Assembly (NCBI GenBank): GCA_963787375.1
Contig: CAWBCR010000017.1
Span: 1 to 64,000, forward strand
Source: CAWBCR01 sp963787375
GTDB taxonomy: Bacteria; Chloroflexota; Anaerolineae; Aggregatilineales; UBA3940
Direction of reading: 5' to 3'
Length of the DNA: 64,000 nucleotides
The translations under genes and the position numbers were made by a program. The stretch's first letter is position 1. Each line of letters begins with the position of its first letter. The notes under the pieces were generated by a model. The model was given only the letters and a program-made list of their open reading frames with translations. It searched no databases and had not been told where the DNA came from. Positions 1-11,279 of the stretch are shown here, in pieces.

Positions 1-1079
1 TGTCCACGCCGAGCGACCGGGCGAACGACGCGGTGGAGAGCATCTGCTCCTCGGTTTCGCCGATGTTGCCCACGATGAAATAGGCGTTGATGATCATCTT
101 CGACTTGCGGAGCACCTCGAACCGCTCGCGGATCTGCTCGACGGTGAACCCCTTGCCCATCGACTTGAGCGTGGCGTCCTGCGTCGACTCGACGCCGATC
201 AGCAGGGCGAGGAACCCGGCCTGCTCCATCTTGCGGATGACGTCGGGGCGCTTGGCGATCTCCAGCCGGGCGTTGACGATGTAGTGCTTGCGGATCTTCT
301 TGGCGATCAGCAGGTCGCAGATCTCGACGACCCGGTCCGGCTGATGCGTGAACACGTCGTCGACGAAGAAGATCAGGTCGGCGTCGATCTGCTCGATCTC
401 GCGGACGATCGACTCGGCCGACCGCGGCGTCCAGCGCCGCTTCACGCCCCACGGGTTGACCGAGAAGCTGCAGAACTTGCAGTTGAACGGGCAGCCGCGC
501 GACCCGGCGACCTTGTCGATCTTGATCCCCGTGCTCACGCCCTTGCTCGTCAGGTAGTAGGGGTGCCGGCGCAAGTCGCGGGCGGGCATCAGGTCGTCGT
601 CCAGCGGCGACGTTGGCCCGCGGCGGATTGTGCACCAATTGGCCGTCGTCGCCGCGGTAGGCCAGGCCGGCGATCTCCGACCACGGGCGCCCCTGCGGCG
701 ATCTCGGCGATCGCCTGCTCGCCGTCGCCGCAGACCACGGCGTCCACGTTCGGACACGCCTCGAGCCAGTAGCGCGGATTCTCCGTCGCCGTCCGCCCGC
801 CCAGAATCGTCATCACCCCCGGCGGCAAGCGCGTTGATGTCGTCGCGGATCAGCTCGAGGTTCTTCCGCCAGTTGATGGAATAGCAGACCAGGTCGGTCT
901 CCGGCCTGAGGAACGGCTGCGTGCTGGGCGTGCGCTCGTGCCGGAAGTTGACCAGCTCGATCCGCTCGGCATAGGGGCGCAGCGCGGCGGCGACGTACTC
1001 CAAGCCCCAACGGCGGGAAGGAGGTCTTCGAACTGTGCGTGCGGGGATAAGGAAAGACGCACAAGACGTGGCGAAACAT
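1..1079 (-). CDS. B12-binding domain radical SAM protein (partial, frameshifted)
   Basis: Reading the minus strand from ATG at 1079 gives MFRHVLCVFPYP, then a Rossmann-like segment with TSFPPLGLEY typical of the N-terminal cobalamin-binding domain of this superfamily. Further on lies RGCPFNCKFCSF (about 470-505), the CxxxCxxC that binds the radical SAM [4Fe-4S] cluster, then FVDDVFTHQPDRV and LIGVESTQD, which are SAM-domain strands. The C-terminus runs off the left edge of the window. At least three frame changes between about 590 and 1,030 break the reading frame although homology continues through them, so they look like sequence errors. Such proteins catalyse methylations or rearrangements in lipid or cofactor synthesis; the substrate cannot be told here. 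It belongs to the planctomycete-like segment. Confidence 0.8.
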
Positions 1080-1662
1080 GCGTGCTAACTCCCGATCAGG
1101 TCCGACGGCACCCAATCAACGGATCGCACATTGCAAAGCGTCCCGGATGCTTCCGCGATAGCACAGCCACCACCGCCTGCATGTTTGAGAGAAGGGGGCA
1201 ACACAGATCAACCGCTGATTGTATTGCGCCGCCGCCGGTTGGCCTATGCCGAAGTTCGGCTGGCGGCCCATTTTCGACGCTGTGGCTGGTTCAACAGCGG
1301 AGGCCACCTGCGGAGGGGCTTGGTCCACCGGCGAGTTCGAATGCCGGCTCTTTTTCACGGCGCGGAGGCCAACCTCTCGCAGCGCCGCTGCCAGGGGACC
1401 ATCGCGGCGTGATGGCATAATTCCTGATATAGCAACATGTTGCGGCGCCGCGAGCGCGAATTACGGCAATCGAGCAGGCGGGATAAACGCGCAATCCAGG
1501 CTAAACAGAAAATCCCGTAATGACGATATAACCGGTAAAATAGGAACTCGCCGCGCTCGCAACATCCTCGCCCACCGTACGCGGTAGGGTGGCGTTGCGC
1601 TGCCTTGGGTCGCCAGGCGGTCAGAAACAGGTCCCGATGCTCCACAAGGGGGAGATCCAAAC
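1080..1662. other. intergenic region, no gene recognised
   Basis: This stretch lies between two divergent genes. Open frames exist on both strands but none shows a domain, a plausible ribosome site or codon use like its neighbours. A sequence resembling a tRNA T-arm near 1,330-1,346 has no acceptor or anticodon stem around it. It probably holds the two divergent promoters, but no convincing -35/-10 pair was found. Confidence 0.5.
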
Positions 1663-2963
1663 ATGAAGCCTTCCGTGCCGTGACGTTGGTGGCGACCTGC
1701 CTGATACTGACGCTGTTTCCGGCTGCGGCGCCCCGGCACAAGAGCAGCAAGAGCAGCAAGGGCTGTACGACGCCGCACCGGATGGGGACGAGATGCAGCC
1801 TATACAGGGTTGCTTTGCGGACTGCCTGTCCAAAGAGCTCGAGGGTCATGGGGGTCCGCCGAATACTTGCTCGGCTTCCGGAAGAGTCGACAGGTTCCCC
1901 CGCTGGTGACCGCCAATCCGCCCGGCACCCCGTTGGCCGACGTGGGCGTGCTCGACGCGCCTTCGACGACGGTCCTGTTCGGAGGAAGGGGGGATCGACC
2001 ACAATCCGTCGTCGGGCGTGCGTGGCGAGGTCGGCATCTGGCTCGACGAGAGCGCGACAACCGGCCTGGGCGTGTCCTTCACCGGGCTGCAACAGGAGAG
2101 GATCGGGTTCTTCGCCGAAAGCAACGGCAGCAGCGGCAGCAGCATACTCTCGCGGCCGATCTACAACACCTTGCTCGACCAGGAGGCGTCGCAACTCGTG
2201 GCGTACCCCGGGCTGGTCGCCGGCTGGGTGAAGTGCCAGACCGCCAACGAGGTCTACGGGGCCGAGGTCTTCCTGCGCAGGCAGATCGACCCGTCGGGCC
2301 GATGGACCTCCCTTCCTGTTCGGACTATTCGGCCATGTGGAGAGAAGTGTAGATGGGAAAAGGGGTAGGTGGGGGGGACGGTGGACTTCCTCATCGGCTA
2401 CCAGTTCAGCCGCATCAACGACTCGCTGGCGGTATCCAATCACCTGGTCAGCCTCGACCCGGCGTTCCTCGGCCAGATCGGCACGACCCTGGACGCGTTT
2501 GACAGCTTCCGCGCCGAGAACGAGTTCCACGGGCTGGCCCTGGGCCTGAAATACGTCACCGACCTGGGGCCCTGGTCGCTTATCGATGATGGGTAAGGTC
2601 GGCTGCGGCAACATGCACCAGAGCGTGACCATTGACGGGCATACCGTGGTCAGAGTCCCGCTCGGGCCCACGGCCGAATCTGCCGGCGGGCTGCTCGCGC
2701 AGCCTCGAACATCGGAGGCTACGACCAGGACCGCTTCGGCGTGATCCCCGAAGCCCGCATCGGGCTGAGCTACACACTTCTGCCCCGTTGAGCGCGGGCG
2801 TCGGCTACGACTTCATCTACTGGAATCCGTCGCCTACGCGGGCGACCAGATCAACACGCGGGTCGACGTGACGCAAACGCTTCCCGACCCCACGTTCGAT
2901 TTCCACGAACGCGACTCGTTCGTCCACGCGGTGACGTTCTATCTGGTGCAGTTGAACAACTAG
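1663..2963 (+). CDS. BBP7-family outer membrane beta-barrel protein (frameshifted)
   Basis: The likely start is ATG at 1663, opening a signal peptide (MKPSVP, then after a shift LVATCLILTLFPAAA). Homology then passes through several frames. Recognisable pieces are LADVGVLDAPSTTVLFGG, RGEVGIWLDESATTGLG, FLIGYQFSRINDSLAV, FHGLALGLKYV and GGYDQDRFGVIPEARIGL. The end is HAVTFYLVQLNN with stop TAG at 2961-2963. These alternating amphipathic strands and their order match the BBP7 beta-barrel proteins that are abundant in Planctomycetes. Family function is unknown; an outer membrane location is inferred. At least four frame breaks (about 1,680, 1,990, 2,320-2,370 and 2,590-2,800) look like sequencing errors rather than decay because the residues between them stay well conserved. 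Confidence 0.72.
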
Positions 2964-3015
2964 CAGTCGGACAATCGCGACCGCGTCAGACCGTGGCGGA
3001 AGCCTCGCTGTCCAA

Positions 3016-6000
3016 TCAGCGAACACGGCGTCGACCGGGTCCGCCTCGGGCTAGCGGCGGCACCTGCCGGCCGCGGGGCGAAGGCGGCGAACGAGGCCAC
3101 GTGCCCACGAGCTGGACGACGCGGCCTTCGTTGGTCGCTCCCTTGACGCGGTACCCTCCGTCGGTCGGCGAGGTGGGCACGCTGAACGTCGTGGTCGGGC
3201 CCCCTTCCAGACGGTCACGGTCGCCGACGTTCCGCTGGCCGAGAGCGCCACGTCCACCGCCGTCACGCCGTCCCAACCGTCCAGCAGCGAGTACCAGAGC
3301 TGGTTCCCGTAGGCGTCAAAGCCGATGACGATGCCCTGGCGCGGGGGCGGGTTCAGGTAATCGCTGATGTTGATGAAGTCCGGCTCGAGGCTCCGCTCGC
3401 CGAAGTTCACGCCGATGATTCGCCAGATTCATGGCGGGCGTGATCGTGACCGCGTCGTTGATCCCCTGGACCACGCCGTTGACGGTGTCGATGCCGTCGA
3501 CGTAGAAGTTCGGCTGGACCTCCCTCAGGAGGTAGTTTCCGGGAAGGACGTTGGAGAAGCCGTAGTGTCCCAGGGCGTCGGTCACCGCGACGGAGCGAGA
3601 CGGCGGAACCGAGCATGTCTGTCCCCTGCAGCCACACCTCGACGCCGCCGATGGCCCGCTCCATGGCGTCCTTGACCCCGTCGTTATCCACGTCGGCGTA
3701 CACGAACCCGCCGACGTGGCCGGCCGGCGGCAGCGTGCCGGTCACGGTGATGGTGACCAGGCCGTGTCCGACCCGCCGTGCCCGTCGCTGACCGTGTAGG
3801 TGAACGTGTCGCGTCGCCTGCTCCCCGGGCGCCAGGTAATCGAACTGGCCGTTGGGGTCGTAGTGGAACGTGCCGTTGCTGTTGTCCGTGACCAGGCCCA
3901 CGGTGCCGGTCGTGTTGATGCCGACGACGGAGAGCGTGTCGCCGTCGGCGTCCGTGTCGTTGTCCAGGACATTGCCGGTCGTGAACGCGGCGTCCGCGGT
4001 CGTCTTGAATGCGGCTGCCGCCGTCGTCTTTGGCCACCGGGGCGTCGTTCACGTTGGTGACGGTCACGGTGACCGTGGCCTGGTCGGTATTGCCGAGGCC
4101 GTCATCCTGACCGTGTAGGTGAACGTCTCGGTGCCGAAGAAGTTGGGCGCGGGCGTGTAGAGCAACTGGGTCGCCGCTGTCGATGGTCACCGTGCCGCCG
4201 TGGTTCGTGGCGCCCACGCCCGTGATGGTGAGCGTCCCGCCGGTCGGTGAGGTCTCGTCGTTGGCCAGCACGTCCAGCGGAGTTGTCGGTGGTGTCCTCG
4301 TTCACGGTGAACGCGTCCGGATGGGCGGCCACGGGGCGGCGTCGATCGTCAGCGTCGTCGGTGCCGAAGATGACGTCGCGTCGGGACGTCTGCCGGGTGC
4401 ATGTCGTCGAACAGCGACAGTCGTGTGGAAGGCAGGATCGTCGGCGGGATCGCTGGCGAAGGTCACCGTTCCCGGGAGTCGTCGCCTGGAACGGGACGCT
4501 GAACAGGAGGAACTCGCCGGCGCCCGAGCGGGCCGCCGAGGCCAATGTTGGTGCCGTCTGGACGCCGCCCACCTCGTCCAGCAGGCCCGGCGTCGCCAGG
4601 CTGCCGGACGTTCGTCCTGGTAGGCGGGTCCGTACGTGAATGGGCCCAGGGCGGTCACCAACGCGGCGTCTGTCGAACGTCACGTCCAGATAGGCCTGAA
4701 CACGCCGCGGTCCGGAGACCGTGCTCGGGCGGATGTCCTGGACGTAGACGTTCAACAGGAAGGTGTCGTTCTGGTTCACATCGGAGACCGGGTTGCCGCG
4801 TCAGGTCCGTCGTCTCCAGGCGGAACTGCACGGCCGGCGGTGGTGATGGTGACCGTGGCGGTGTCGCTTCCGCCGTGGCCGTCGCTGATCGTGTAGGTGA
4901 ACGTCTCGGTGCCGTCGAGGCCCGCGGTCGGGCGTGTACTGCAGGAGCGTGCTGCCGTTGATGATGCTGACGGTCCCGCCGTCGCTGGGCGTAGTGACCG
5001 ACTCGATCGTCAGCGTCTCCCCGACGTCCGGCGCATCGGTGTCGTTGGCCAGCACGTTCAGAATCTGCGGGCCGTCCGTGGGGTCGACCCGGTACACGTC
5101 GTCGTTGGCCGTGGGGTCGTCGTTGACGTTCTCGACGGTCACGCTGACCGTGGTCGAGTCGCTGTGGCCCAGGCCGTCGCTGACGGTGTAGGTGAACGTC
5201 TCCGTGCCGAAGAAGTTGGCGGGCGGGCGTATAGAACACCTTGGGCCCGCCGACGTCGAAGGTGACTTCGCCGCCGTGGTTTCCTTGAGTCACCGCCGGT
5301 GATGCGCCAGCGTGCCCGCCGGTGGTGTAGATCTCATCGTTGGTCACCACGCTCAGCGCGTTGGTAGTGTCCTCCTGCACGGTGAACGTCAGGTCCGGGT
5401 TGGCGACCACCGCCTTGCTGATCGTCAGGTCGGTGGATGCCATAGTAGATCTGTCGGCGGGGTTCAGGAACATAACGGGGGCGAGTACAACGACACACTC
5501 TCCAGGTCGGCCGGATCTCCCGCAAACGTCACCACGCCCGTATCCGTGGCCTGGAAGGTGACGCTGAACAGGAGGACTCGTCCGGACCCAGAGGAGCGGA
5601 AACGCCATGCCCCCCCGTCTGGATCCCTCCCGCCTCATCGATCAACCCCGGGGTTGCCAGGCTCCCGGAAGTGTCCTCCTGGTAGGCGGGGCCGTGCGTC
5701 ACGCCTCCGGCGGCGAGATCAGTGTGCTGTCATACGTCACGTCCAGGAAGGCCTCATAACACTCCTGGATCTCGGCACGCACACAGGGCGGCTGTCGTCG
5801 ACGTACACGTTCAGGGTGAACGTGTCGCCCACGAAGACTTCGCTGGCCGCGGTAGTCCGGAGGCGTCGACCGTCTCCAGGCGGAAGGTGACCACAATACT
5901 GTTCGGTTCGTCGTACAGTAGCGAGTGGACGACCAGCAGCGCGTCGGCAGGCGTACAAGTAACCGTCGCCATTGACATCGATGAGGCGCGGCTATGTTCC

Positions 6001-6319
6001 GTGCCGCACCGAGCTGCACGGCCCCCGAGTCGCCCTGGACCTGCAGGGTGGCGATGCCGCCGGGGTTGCCAAGCTGACGGGGCCCGTTGTAGGTAGAGAT
6101 CGCAGCGACCAGCCGGAGGTCTGCCGGCGATACCACGCCGTCGTTGTTCACGTCGGTGGGTATCAGCAGGTTCTGCCAGCCGGCGAAGTCCACGGCCAGA
6201 AGCCGACGATCCTCCAGAGGCTGCATCCTCAGGCATCGCGAGCGGGCCCCGCGCCCCTGCGAGCCGCCACGAGAGCCCCTTCTCACGCTACGATGTGTTC
6301 CACGTTGCTTCGTCAACAT
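3016..6319 (-). CDS. secreted tandem-95 / cadherin-like repeat protein with dockerin-like N-terminus and SdrD-B-like domain (frameshifted)
   Basis: ATG at 6319 starts a basic leader followed by MQPLEDRRLLAVDF, the LEDRRLL-type N-terminal motif found in very large planctomycete secreted proteins. Next come two dockerin-like calcium loops (TDVNNDGVVSPADLRLV and a frame-broken second copy ending PADALLVVHSLLYDE). The middle holds several modules of about 100 residues with ETFTYTISDGHGG-like and VTVTVTNVNDAPVA signatures. The C-terminal part has an SdrD-B-like domain (GFVYADVDNDGVKDAMER) and the block FINISDYLNPPPRQGIVIG with WYSLLDGWDGV, which also occurs in the gene upstream. More than ten one-base shifts break the frame. 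The stop at 3016 is the best guess, since the last 60 codons are uncertain. It is probably a cell-surface or matrix protein. Confidence 0.7.
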
Positions 6320-6334
6320 TAGTCGGCTCCTCGT

Positions 6335-9003
6335 TTAGGCATCGCAAACAGCTTCCAAGAAACCCGCCTCACCGTAACTGCTCAACACCCCGTCGACCGC
6401 GGCTGCACAGGCTGCCGGGTCCTCGTCGCCAAAGGCCGCGTCCAGGGCGGCCAACTGCTCCTCCGTGGCGGGGGCCGACGCGGTCGCGTCTTGCTGCCCG
6501 TTGCTGCCCTGTTGCCCATCCCGCTGCTCGGTTGTCAAGACGCGGGAAAGCCCGGCCGGCGGGCTGACCACGCCGGCAAGCCCGCCACCCGACCCGGCCG
6601 GGGGCAGGATCGCCGTCAGGCCAAAATCGGCCGCCGACCCGAGCAGTTGCACCAGGTACCGCGTTTGCTCGTTGCCGCGAATGTGCAGCACCGCGCTTTC
6701 GCGGAAAGCCACGTTCACCGTCGAGACGTGCCCGGTCACGTCCACCGCCGTAATGCGAAGCGTCGAGCGGTCGGCCGAGATCTGCGCCTGGCCGACACGA
6801 ACCCCTCCCAGCCGTCCATCAGCGAGAACCACAGCGGTCCGGAGGCCGTGTCGGTGGCAAAAAGGATCCCCTCCCGCGTGCTGGTGTTGAGGAAATCCCA
6901 GATGCCGAAGTACTGCGCCTCCATGCCCAATTCGACAAAATTGTTCCGCAGCCCGACCACTCCGCCTTCCGTGGGAATGACGACCGTGAACTTGTCGTTG
7001 GCGGGGATCGAACCGCCCTGCGTGCCAAGTCGCTCGGCCCCGTCCCTGAGGCACGCCGGCTGCGTCTCGGTGATGGTGTAGCTGCCGGGGCAAGATTGGT
7101 GAAAGAGTAAGACCCGTCCGCCGCGGTGTTCGTCGTCAGGGACACGGCGGCCCCGAACAAGTCGGTCCCCGTGAGTCGCACGCGGACGCCCCCGACTCCC
7201 CGCTCGCAGGCGTCCAGCACGTTGTCCCCGTCCGTGTCGATGAACACGTAGCCGGAAAGCGAGCTGGGAGTAAAGGCCACCACGTCGACGGTCACCGTGG
7301 CGGTGGCCGTCCCGCCGTGGCCGTCGCTGATCGTGTAGGTGAACGTCTCGGTGCCTTCGAAGCCGGCGGCCGGCGTGTACCGCAGTTGCCCGCCCTCGTT
7401 GACGACGATCCCGCCGTCGCTCGTTGTGCCGGTGGCGATGATCGTCAGCGTCTCCCCGACGTCGGGCGCGATCGAGTCGTTGGCCAGCACGTTCAAGACG
7501 TGGCGCGCCGGTGTTGGCGATGAAGTGGTAATGGTCGTCGTTGGCCGTCGGGTCGTCGTTGACGTTGTCCACCGTGACGGTCACCGTGGCGGTGGCCGTG
7601 CCGCCGTGGCCGTCCTCGACGATGTAGGTGAACGTCTCCGTGCCGAAGAAGTCTGCCTTGGGCGCGTACCGCAGCGCCGAGCCGTCGATCACCACGGTCC
7701 CCCGCTGCCGGGCGTGCGGACCGACGGAGATGATCGTGAGCGTCTCGCCGGCGTCGGGCAAGCGTGGAGTCATTCGCCAGGACGTCGAGCAGATTGTCCG
7801 CGGTCGACGAGTCCTCGAGAATGCCCGTGAACGTGTCGTCGCCCGCCGTCGGGATGTCGTTCACGCCCGTGACCGTGATCGTCACCGTGGCCGTGGCCGG
7901 CTTGCCGTGGCCGTCGTCCACCGTGTAGCTGAACGTGTCCTGTCGCGAATCGCCCGGCACAAGCGCCTCGAGCTGGCCGAAGACGTCGGATCGTAGCAGA
8001 ACGTCCCGTCGGCTGCACCGTGACCGCGCACCCAGGGCACTGGTCGCGTCGCCCGAGTAGGTCAACGCGTCGGAGGTGTCCGGGTCGTGCACCGGCCAGC
8101 ACGAGGCCCGTCGTCGATCGGCGTGTCTTCGTCGGTCGAGCCAGCGACATGTCGGCCGGCCGTCGGGCCGTCGTTCACGCCCGTCACGGTGATCGTGACC
8201 GTCGCCGTGCTCTGGCCGCCGTGGCCGTCGCTGATCGTGTAGCTGAACGTGTCCGTGTCCGACTCGCCCACGCCCAGCGACTCGAACTGCCCGTTCGGGT
8301 CGTAGGTGAACGTCCCGTTGCCGAGGTCGGTGACCAGGCCCTTGGTGCCCGTGGTGTCGAAGCCGACGACGGAGAGCGTGTCGCCCTCGGCGTCGGTGTC
8401 GTTGGCCAGCACGCTGGCCGTGGTGAACGCCGTGTCCTCGTCGGTCTCGAAGCCCGTGCCCGTAGTCGGCATTGGCCACCGGGGCGTCGTTCACGCCGGT
8501 GATGGTGATCGTGACCGTCGCCGTGCTCTGGCCGCCGTGGCCGTCGCTGACCGTGTAGGTGAACGTGTCCGTGTCCGTCTCGCCCTCGCCCAGCGACTCG
8601 AACTGCCCGTTGGGGTCGTACGGAAGGTCCCGTTGCCCAGGTCTGGTCACCGGCCCTTGGTGCCGGTGGTGTCGAAGCTGAAGACGGACAGCGTGTCGCC
8701 GTCGACGTCCGTGTCGTTGGCCAGCACGCTGGCCGTGGTGAAGGCCGTGTCCTCGTCGGTCTCGAAGCCGGTGCCCGAGTCGGCATTGGCCACCGGGGCG
8801 TCGTTGACGCCGTTGATGGTGATCGTCACCGTGGCCGTGCTCTGGCCGCCGTGGCCGTCGCTGACCGTGTAGGTGAAGGTGTCGTAGCCGGTCTCGCCCG
8901 CGCCCAGCGACTCGAACTGGCCGTTGGGGTCGTAGGCGAAGGTGCCGTCGCCGTTGTCGGTCACCAGGCCCTTGGTGCCGGTGGTGTCGAAGCTGAAGAC
9001 GGA
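6335..9003 (-). CDS. secreted tandem-95 / VCBS-like repeat protein (5' truncated at junction, frameshifted)
   Basis: The gene lies 15 nt upstream of the repeat protein that follows it on the minus strand. It has lost its 5' end at the junction near 9,003. From the cut end it holds three near-identical modules with TDEDTAFTTASVLANDTD, DPNGQFESLG and TFTYTVSDGHGGQSTATV, then two more divergent cadherin-like modules. An SdrD-B-like domain follows (SGYVFIDTDGDNVLDACERG), then FGIWDFLNTSTREGILFA with LWFSLMDGWEGF. The tail is rich in Gln, Ala and Gly and ends GFLEAVCDA. The last 250 residues are a paralogue of the neighbour's C-terminus. Several frame breaks occur. It is likely a very large extracellular adhesin or matrix protein; no enzymatic domain is visible in the part present. 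Confidence 0.7.
8158..9003 (-). repeat. near-identical tandem repeat of about 315 bp (2.7 copies)
   Basis: Three copies of one coding module follow each other at high nucleotide identity, starting near 8,158, 8,474 and 8,788. Shared landmarks are ggccaccggggcgtcgtt, ctggccgccgtggccgtcgct and ggcccttggtgcc. Each copy encodes one VCBS-like domain of about 105 residues. The third copy is cut at 9,003. Confidence 0.85.
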
Positions 9004-9004
9004 T
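9003..9004. other. probable chimeric assembly junction
   Basis: The third repeat copy matches the second up to gacgga (ending at 9003). It then departs at once into unrelated sequence that reads, on the opposite strand, as the N-terminal region of a Chloroflexota HlyD-type protein. Gene content, codon use and frame-error density change at the same point. A real fusion would have had to break both a repeat module and an adaptor gene. Confidence 0.8.
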
Positions 9005-9036
9005 GCAGCTCCCATGCTCCAGCAATACGTAACTGA

Positions 9037-10407
9037 ACTCAGGCCACGGCAGCACCGTTACGCATCGCTCTACGCGACCGGCTGCCCAGCGCGTCGGCGC
9101 CGCCAAATCCCTCGACGCTGCGAACCGGCACCGTGCAGCGGGGCGATCTGCGCGAGACGGTGAGCGTGACCGCTCCGGTGCAGGCCCATAGAAGCAACGA
9201 CCTGACCTTTCTGCGCAGCGGCGAAGTCAGCCAGGTCAACGTGACGGTCGGCCAGCGGGTGCAGGCCGGCGACGTGCTGATGGAGCTGGATACGTCACAG
9301 CTTCAGCTCGACATCGTCGACGCGCAGCTTGCCGTCGACCTGCAACGTCTGGCGCTGGAAAGGCTCCAGGCCGGCCCCGATCAGTTCGACGTGGCTGCCG
9401 CCGCGGCAGCGGTCAAGCAGGCCCAGGCACAACTTGACCAGATCACCAAGCCGCCAGATGAGGATGCGATTCGCATCGCGCAGGCCAACCTGCAGGTAGC
9501 AGAATCGAAGCGCCTGCAGGTGTATCAGACCTGGACCCAGCGCGGCGAGGCCTACGGGCAGCAGGGCTATCAGTGGGAGGTCTCGCAGCAGCAGGCCAAC
9601 GCCGCCGAGATGGCCGTGCAGATCGCCGTTCTGCAATTAGCCAATGCCCAGCAGGGTGCTTCGTCAAGCCAGGTCGCGAAGGCGCAGGCGTCCGTGCAGC
9701 AGGCACAGGCGTCGCTGAACCGGATGTTTGAGGGACCAAACGACGTTGACCTCCAATTGGCGCAGATCAGCATCCAACAGAGCCAGCTCTCACTGGACAA
9801 CGCCCGCGCCACGCTCACCGACGCGCAGGTGATCGCACCTTACGCCGGTATCGTCGGTGTGGTGAGCTACGATGTCGGCGAGCAGGCAACTGCCGGCCTG
9901 CCTGCGGTGACCATCCTGGATAACTCGTCGTTCTACGCCGACGTGCTGGTCGACGAGGTTGACGTGGCGCGCGTCAGGCAGGGCCAACTGGCGTTTATCC
10001 AGCTCGATGCCTACCCAGATGCGCAGCTTACCGGGCATGTCGGGCGTATCGCGCCGGAGGCGGTCAGCGTTTCGGGCGTGAACAGCTACCAGGTTCGCGT
10101 TACACTCGAACCGACGGATACGCCGATCCGCAATGGAATGACGGCGACCGTTGACATCATCGTGTCTGAGTTGACGAACGTGCTGCTGGTCCCCAACTGG
10201 GCCATCCGCTTCGACCGCGCGACAGGTCAGGCGTATGCCAGCGTGCAGCGCGGCGATGGCAGCGTGAAAGAGGTCGAGGTGCAGATTGGCGTGCGCGGCA
10301 CCGAAGTCAGCGAAGTGCGCTCCGGGCTGAACGAAGGCGACACGGTCGTGGTAAGCCTGGCGCCGGACCAGATCAACGTATTTGGAGGCGCCACGCCGGC
10401 TCCGTAG
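9037..10407 (+). CDS. HlyD/MacA-type efflux adaptor (5' end lost or broken at junction)
   Basis: The open frame begins after TGA at 9034. The conserved start of the family (RTGTVQRGDLRETVSV) straddles the first GTG at 9133, so that GTG is not the true start. The real N-terminus, probably a lipoprotein (CSSNT is readable near 9,018 in another frame), lies in the disrupted 9,004-9,036 stretch. The order is: first biotinyl-lipoyl half (SGEVSQVNVTVGQRVQAGDV), a long Gln/Ala-rich coiled-coil hairpin, second lipoyl half (VIAPYAGIVGVVSYDVGE), then a beta-barrel and a membrane-proximal domain ending FGGATPAP. Such adaptors link an ABC exporter to the outer envelope. The MacB-like ATPase and permease follow directly, so this is the adaptor of that system. 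Confidence 0.88.
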   Translation, partial: TQATAAPLRIALRDRLPSASAPPNPSTLRTGTVQRGDLRETVSVTAPVQAHRSNDLTFLRSGEVSQVNVTVGQRVQAGDVLMELDTSQLQLDIVDAQLAVDLQRLALERLQAGPDQFDVAAAAAAVKQAQAQLDQITKPPDEDAIRIAQANLQVAESKRLQVYQTWTQRGEAYGQQGYQWEVSQQQANAAEMAVQIAVLQLANAQQGASSSQVAKAQASVQQAQASLNRMFEGPNDVDLQLAQISIQQSQLSLDNARATLTDAQVIAPYAGIVGVVSYDVGEQATAGLPAVTILDNSSFYADVLVDEVDVARVRQGQLAFIQLDAYPDAQLTGHVGRIAPEAVSVSGVNSYQVRVTLEPTDTPIRNGMTATVDIIVSELTNVLLVPNWAIRFDRATGQAYASVQRGDGSVKEVEVQIGVRGTEVSEVRSGLNEGDTVVVSLAPDQINVFGGATPAP

Positions 10408-10412
10408 TTGTC

Positions 10413-10423
10413 GGGGTAGGGGG
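10413..10423 (+). repeat. GGGGTAGGGGG motif, copy 1 (KOPS-like)
   Basis: Exact 11-mer in the gap between the adaptor gene and the MacB-like ATPase gene. It contains GGGTAGGG, which fits the FtsK-orienting consensus GGGNAGGG. Confidence 0.6.
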
Positions 10424-10479
10424 ATGTCAATCTCGTCGGCAGGCGCGTGTAACGGGGTTTAGCGGTAACAGGAATCGGA

Positions 10480-11275
<796 letters not shown>

Positions 11276-11279
<4 letters not shown>

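Noticed and set aside
1325..1350. tRNA T-arm-like sequence gagttcgaatgcc
   Set aside because: No acceptor, D or anticodon stem can be folded around it.
1355..2671. Long minus-strand open frame of 438 codons opposite the BBP7 gene
   Set aside because: It has no domain, is Arg/Pro-rich as expected for an antisense frame in GC-rich DNA, and the + strand shows real beta-barrel homology in broken frames.
9133..10407. GTG 9133 as the start of the efflux adaptor
   Set aside because: It lies inside the conserved segment RTGTVQRGDLRETVSV, so the true start is upstream in the disrupted junction region.
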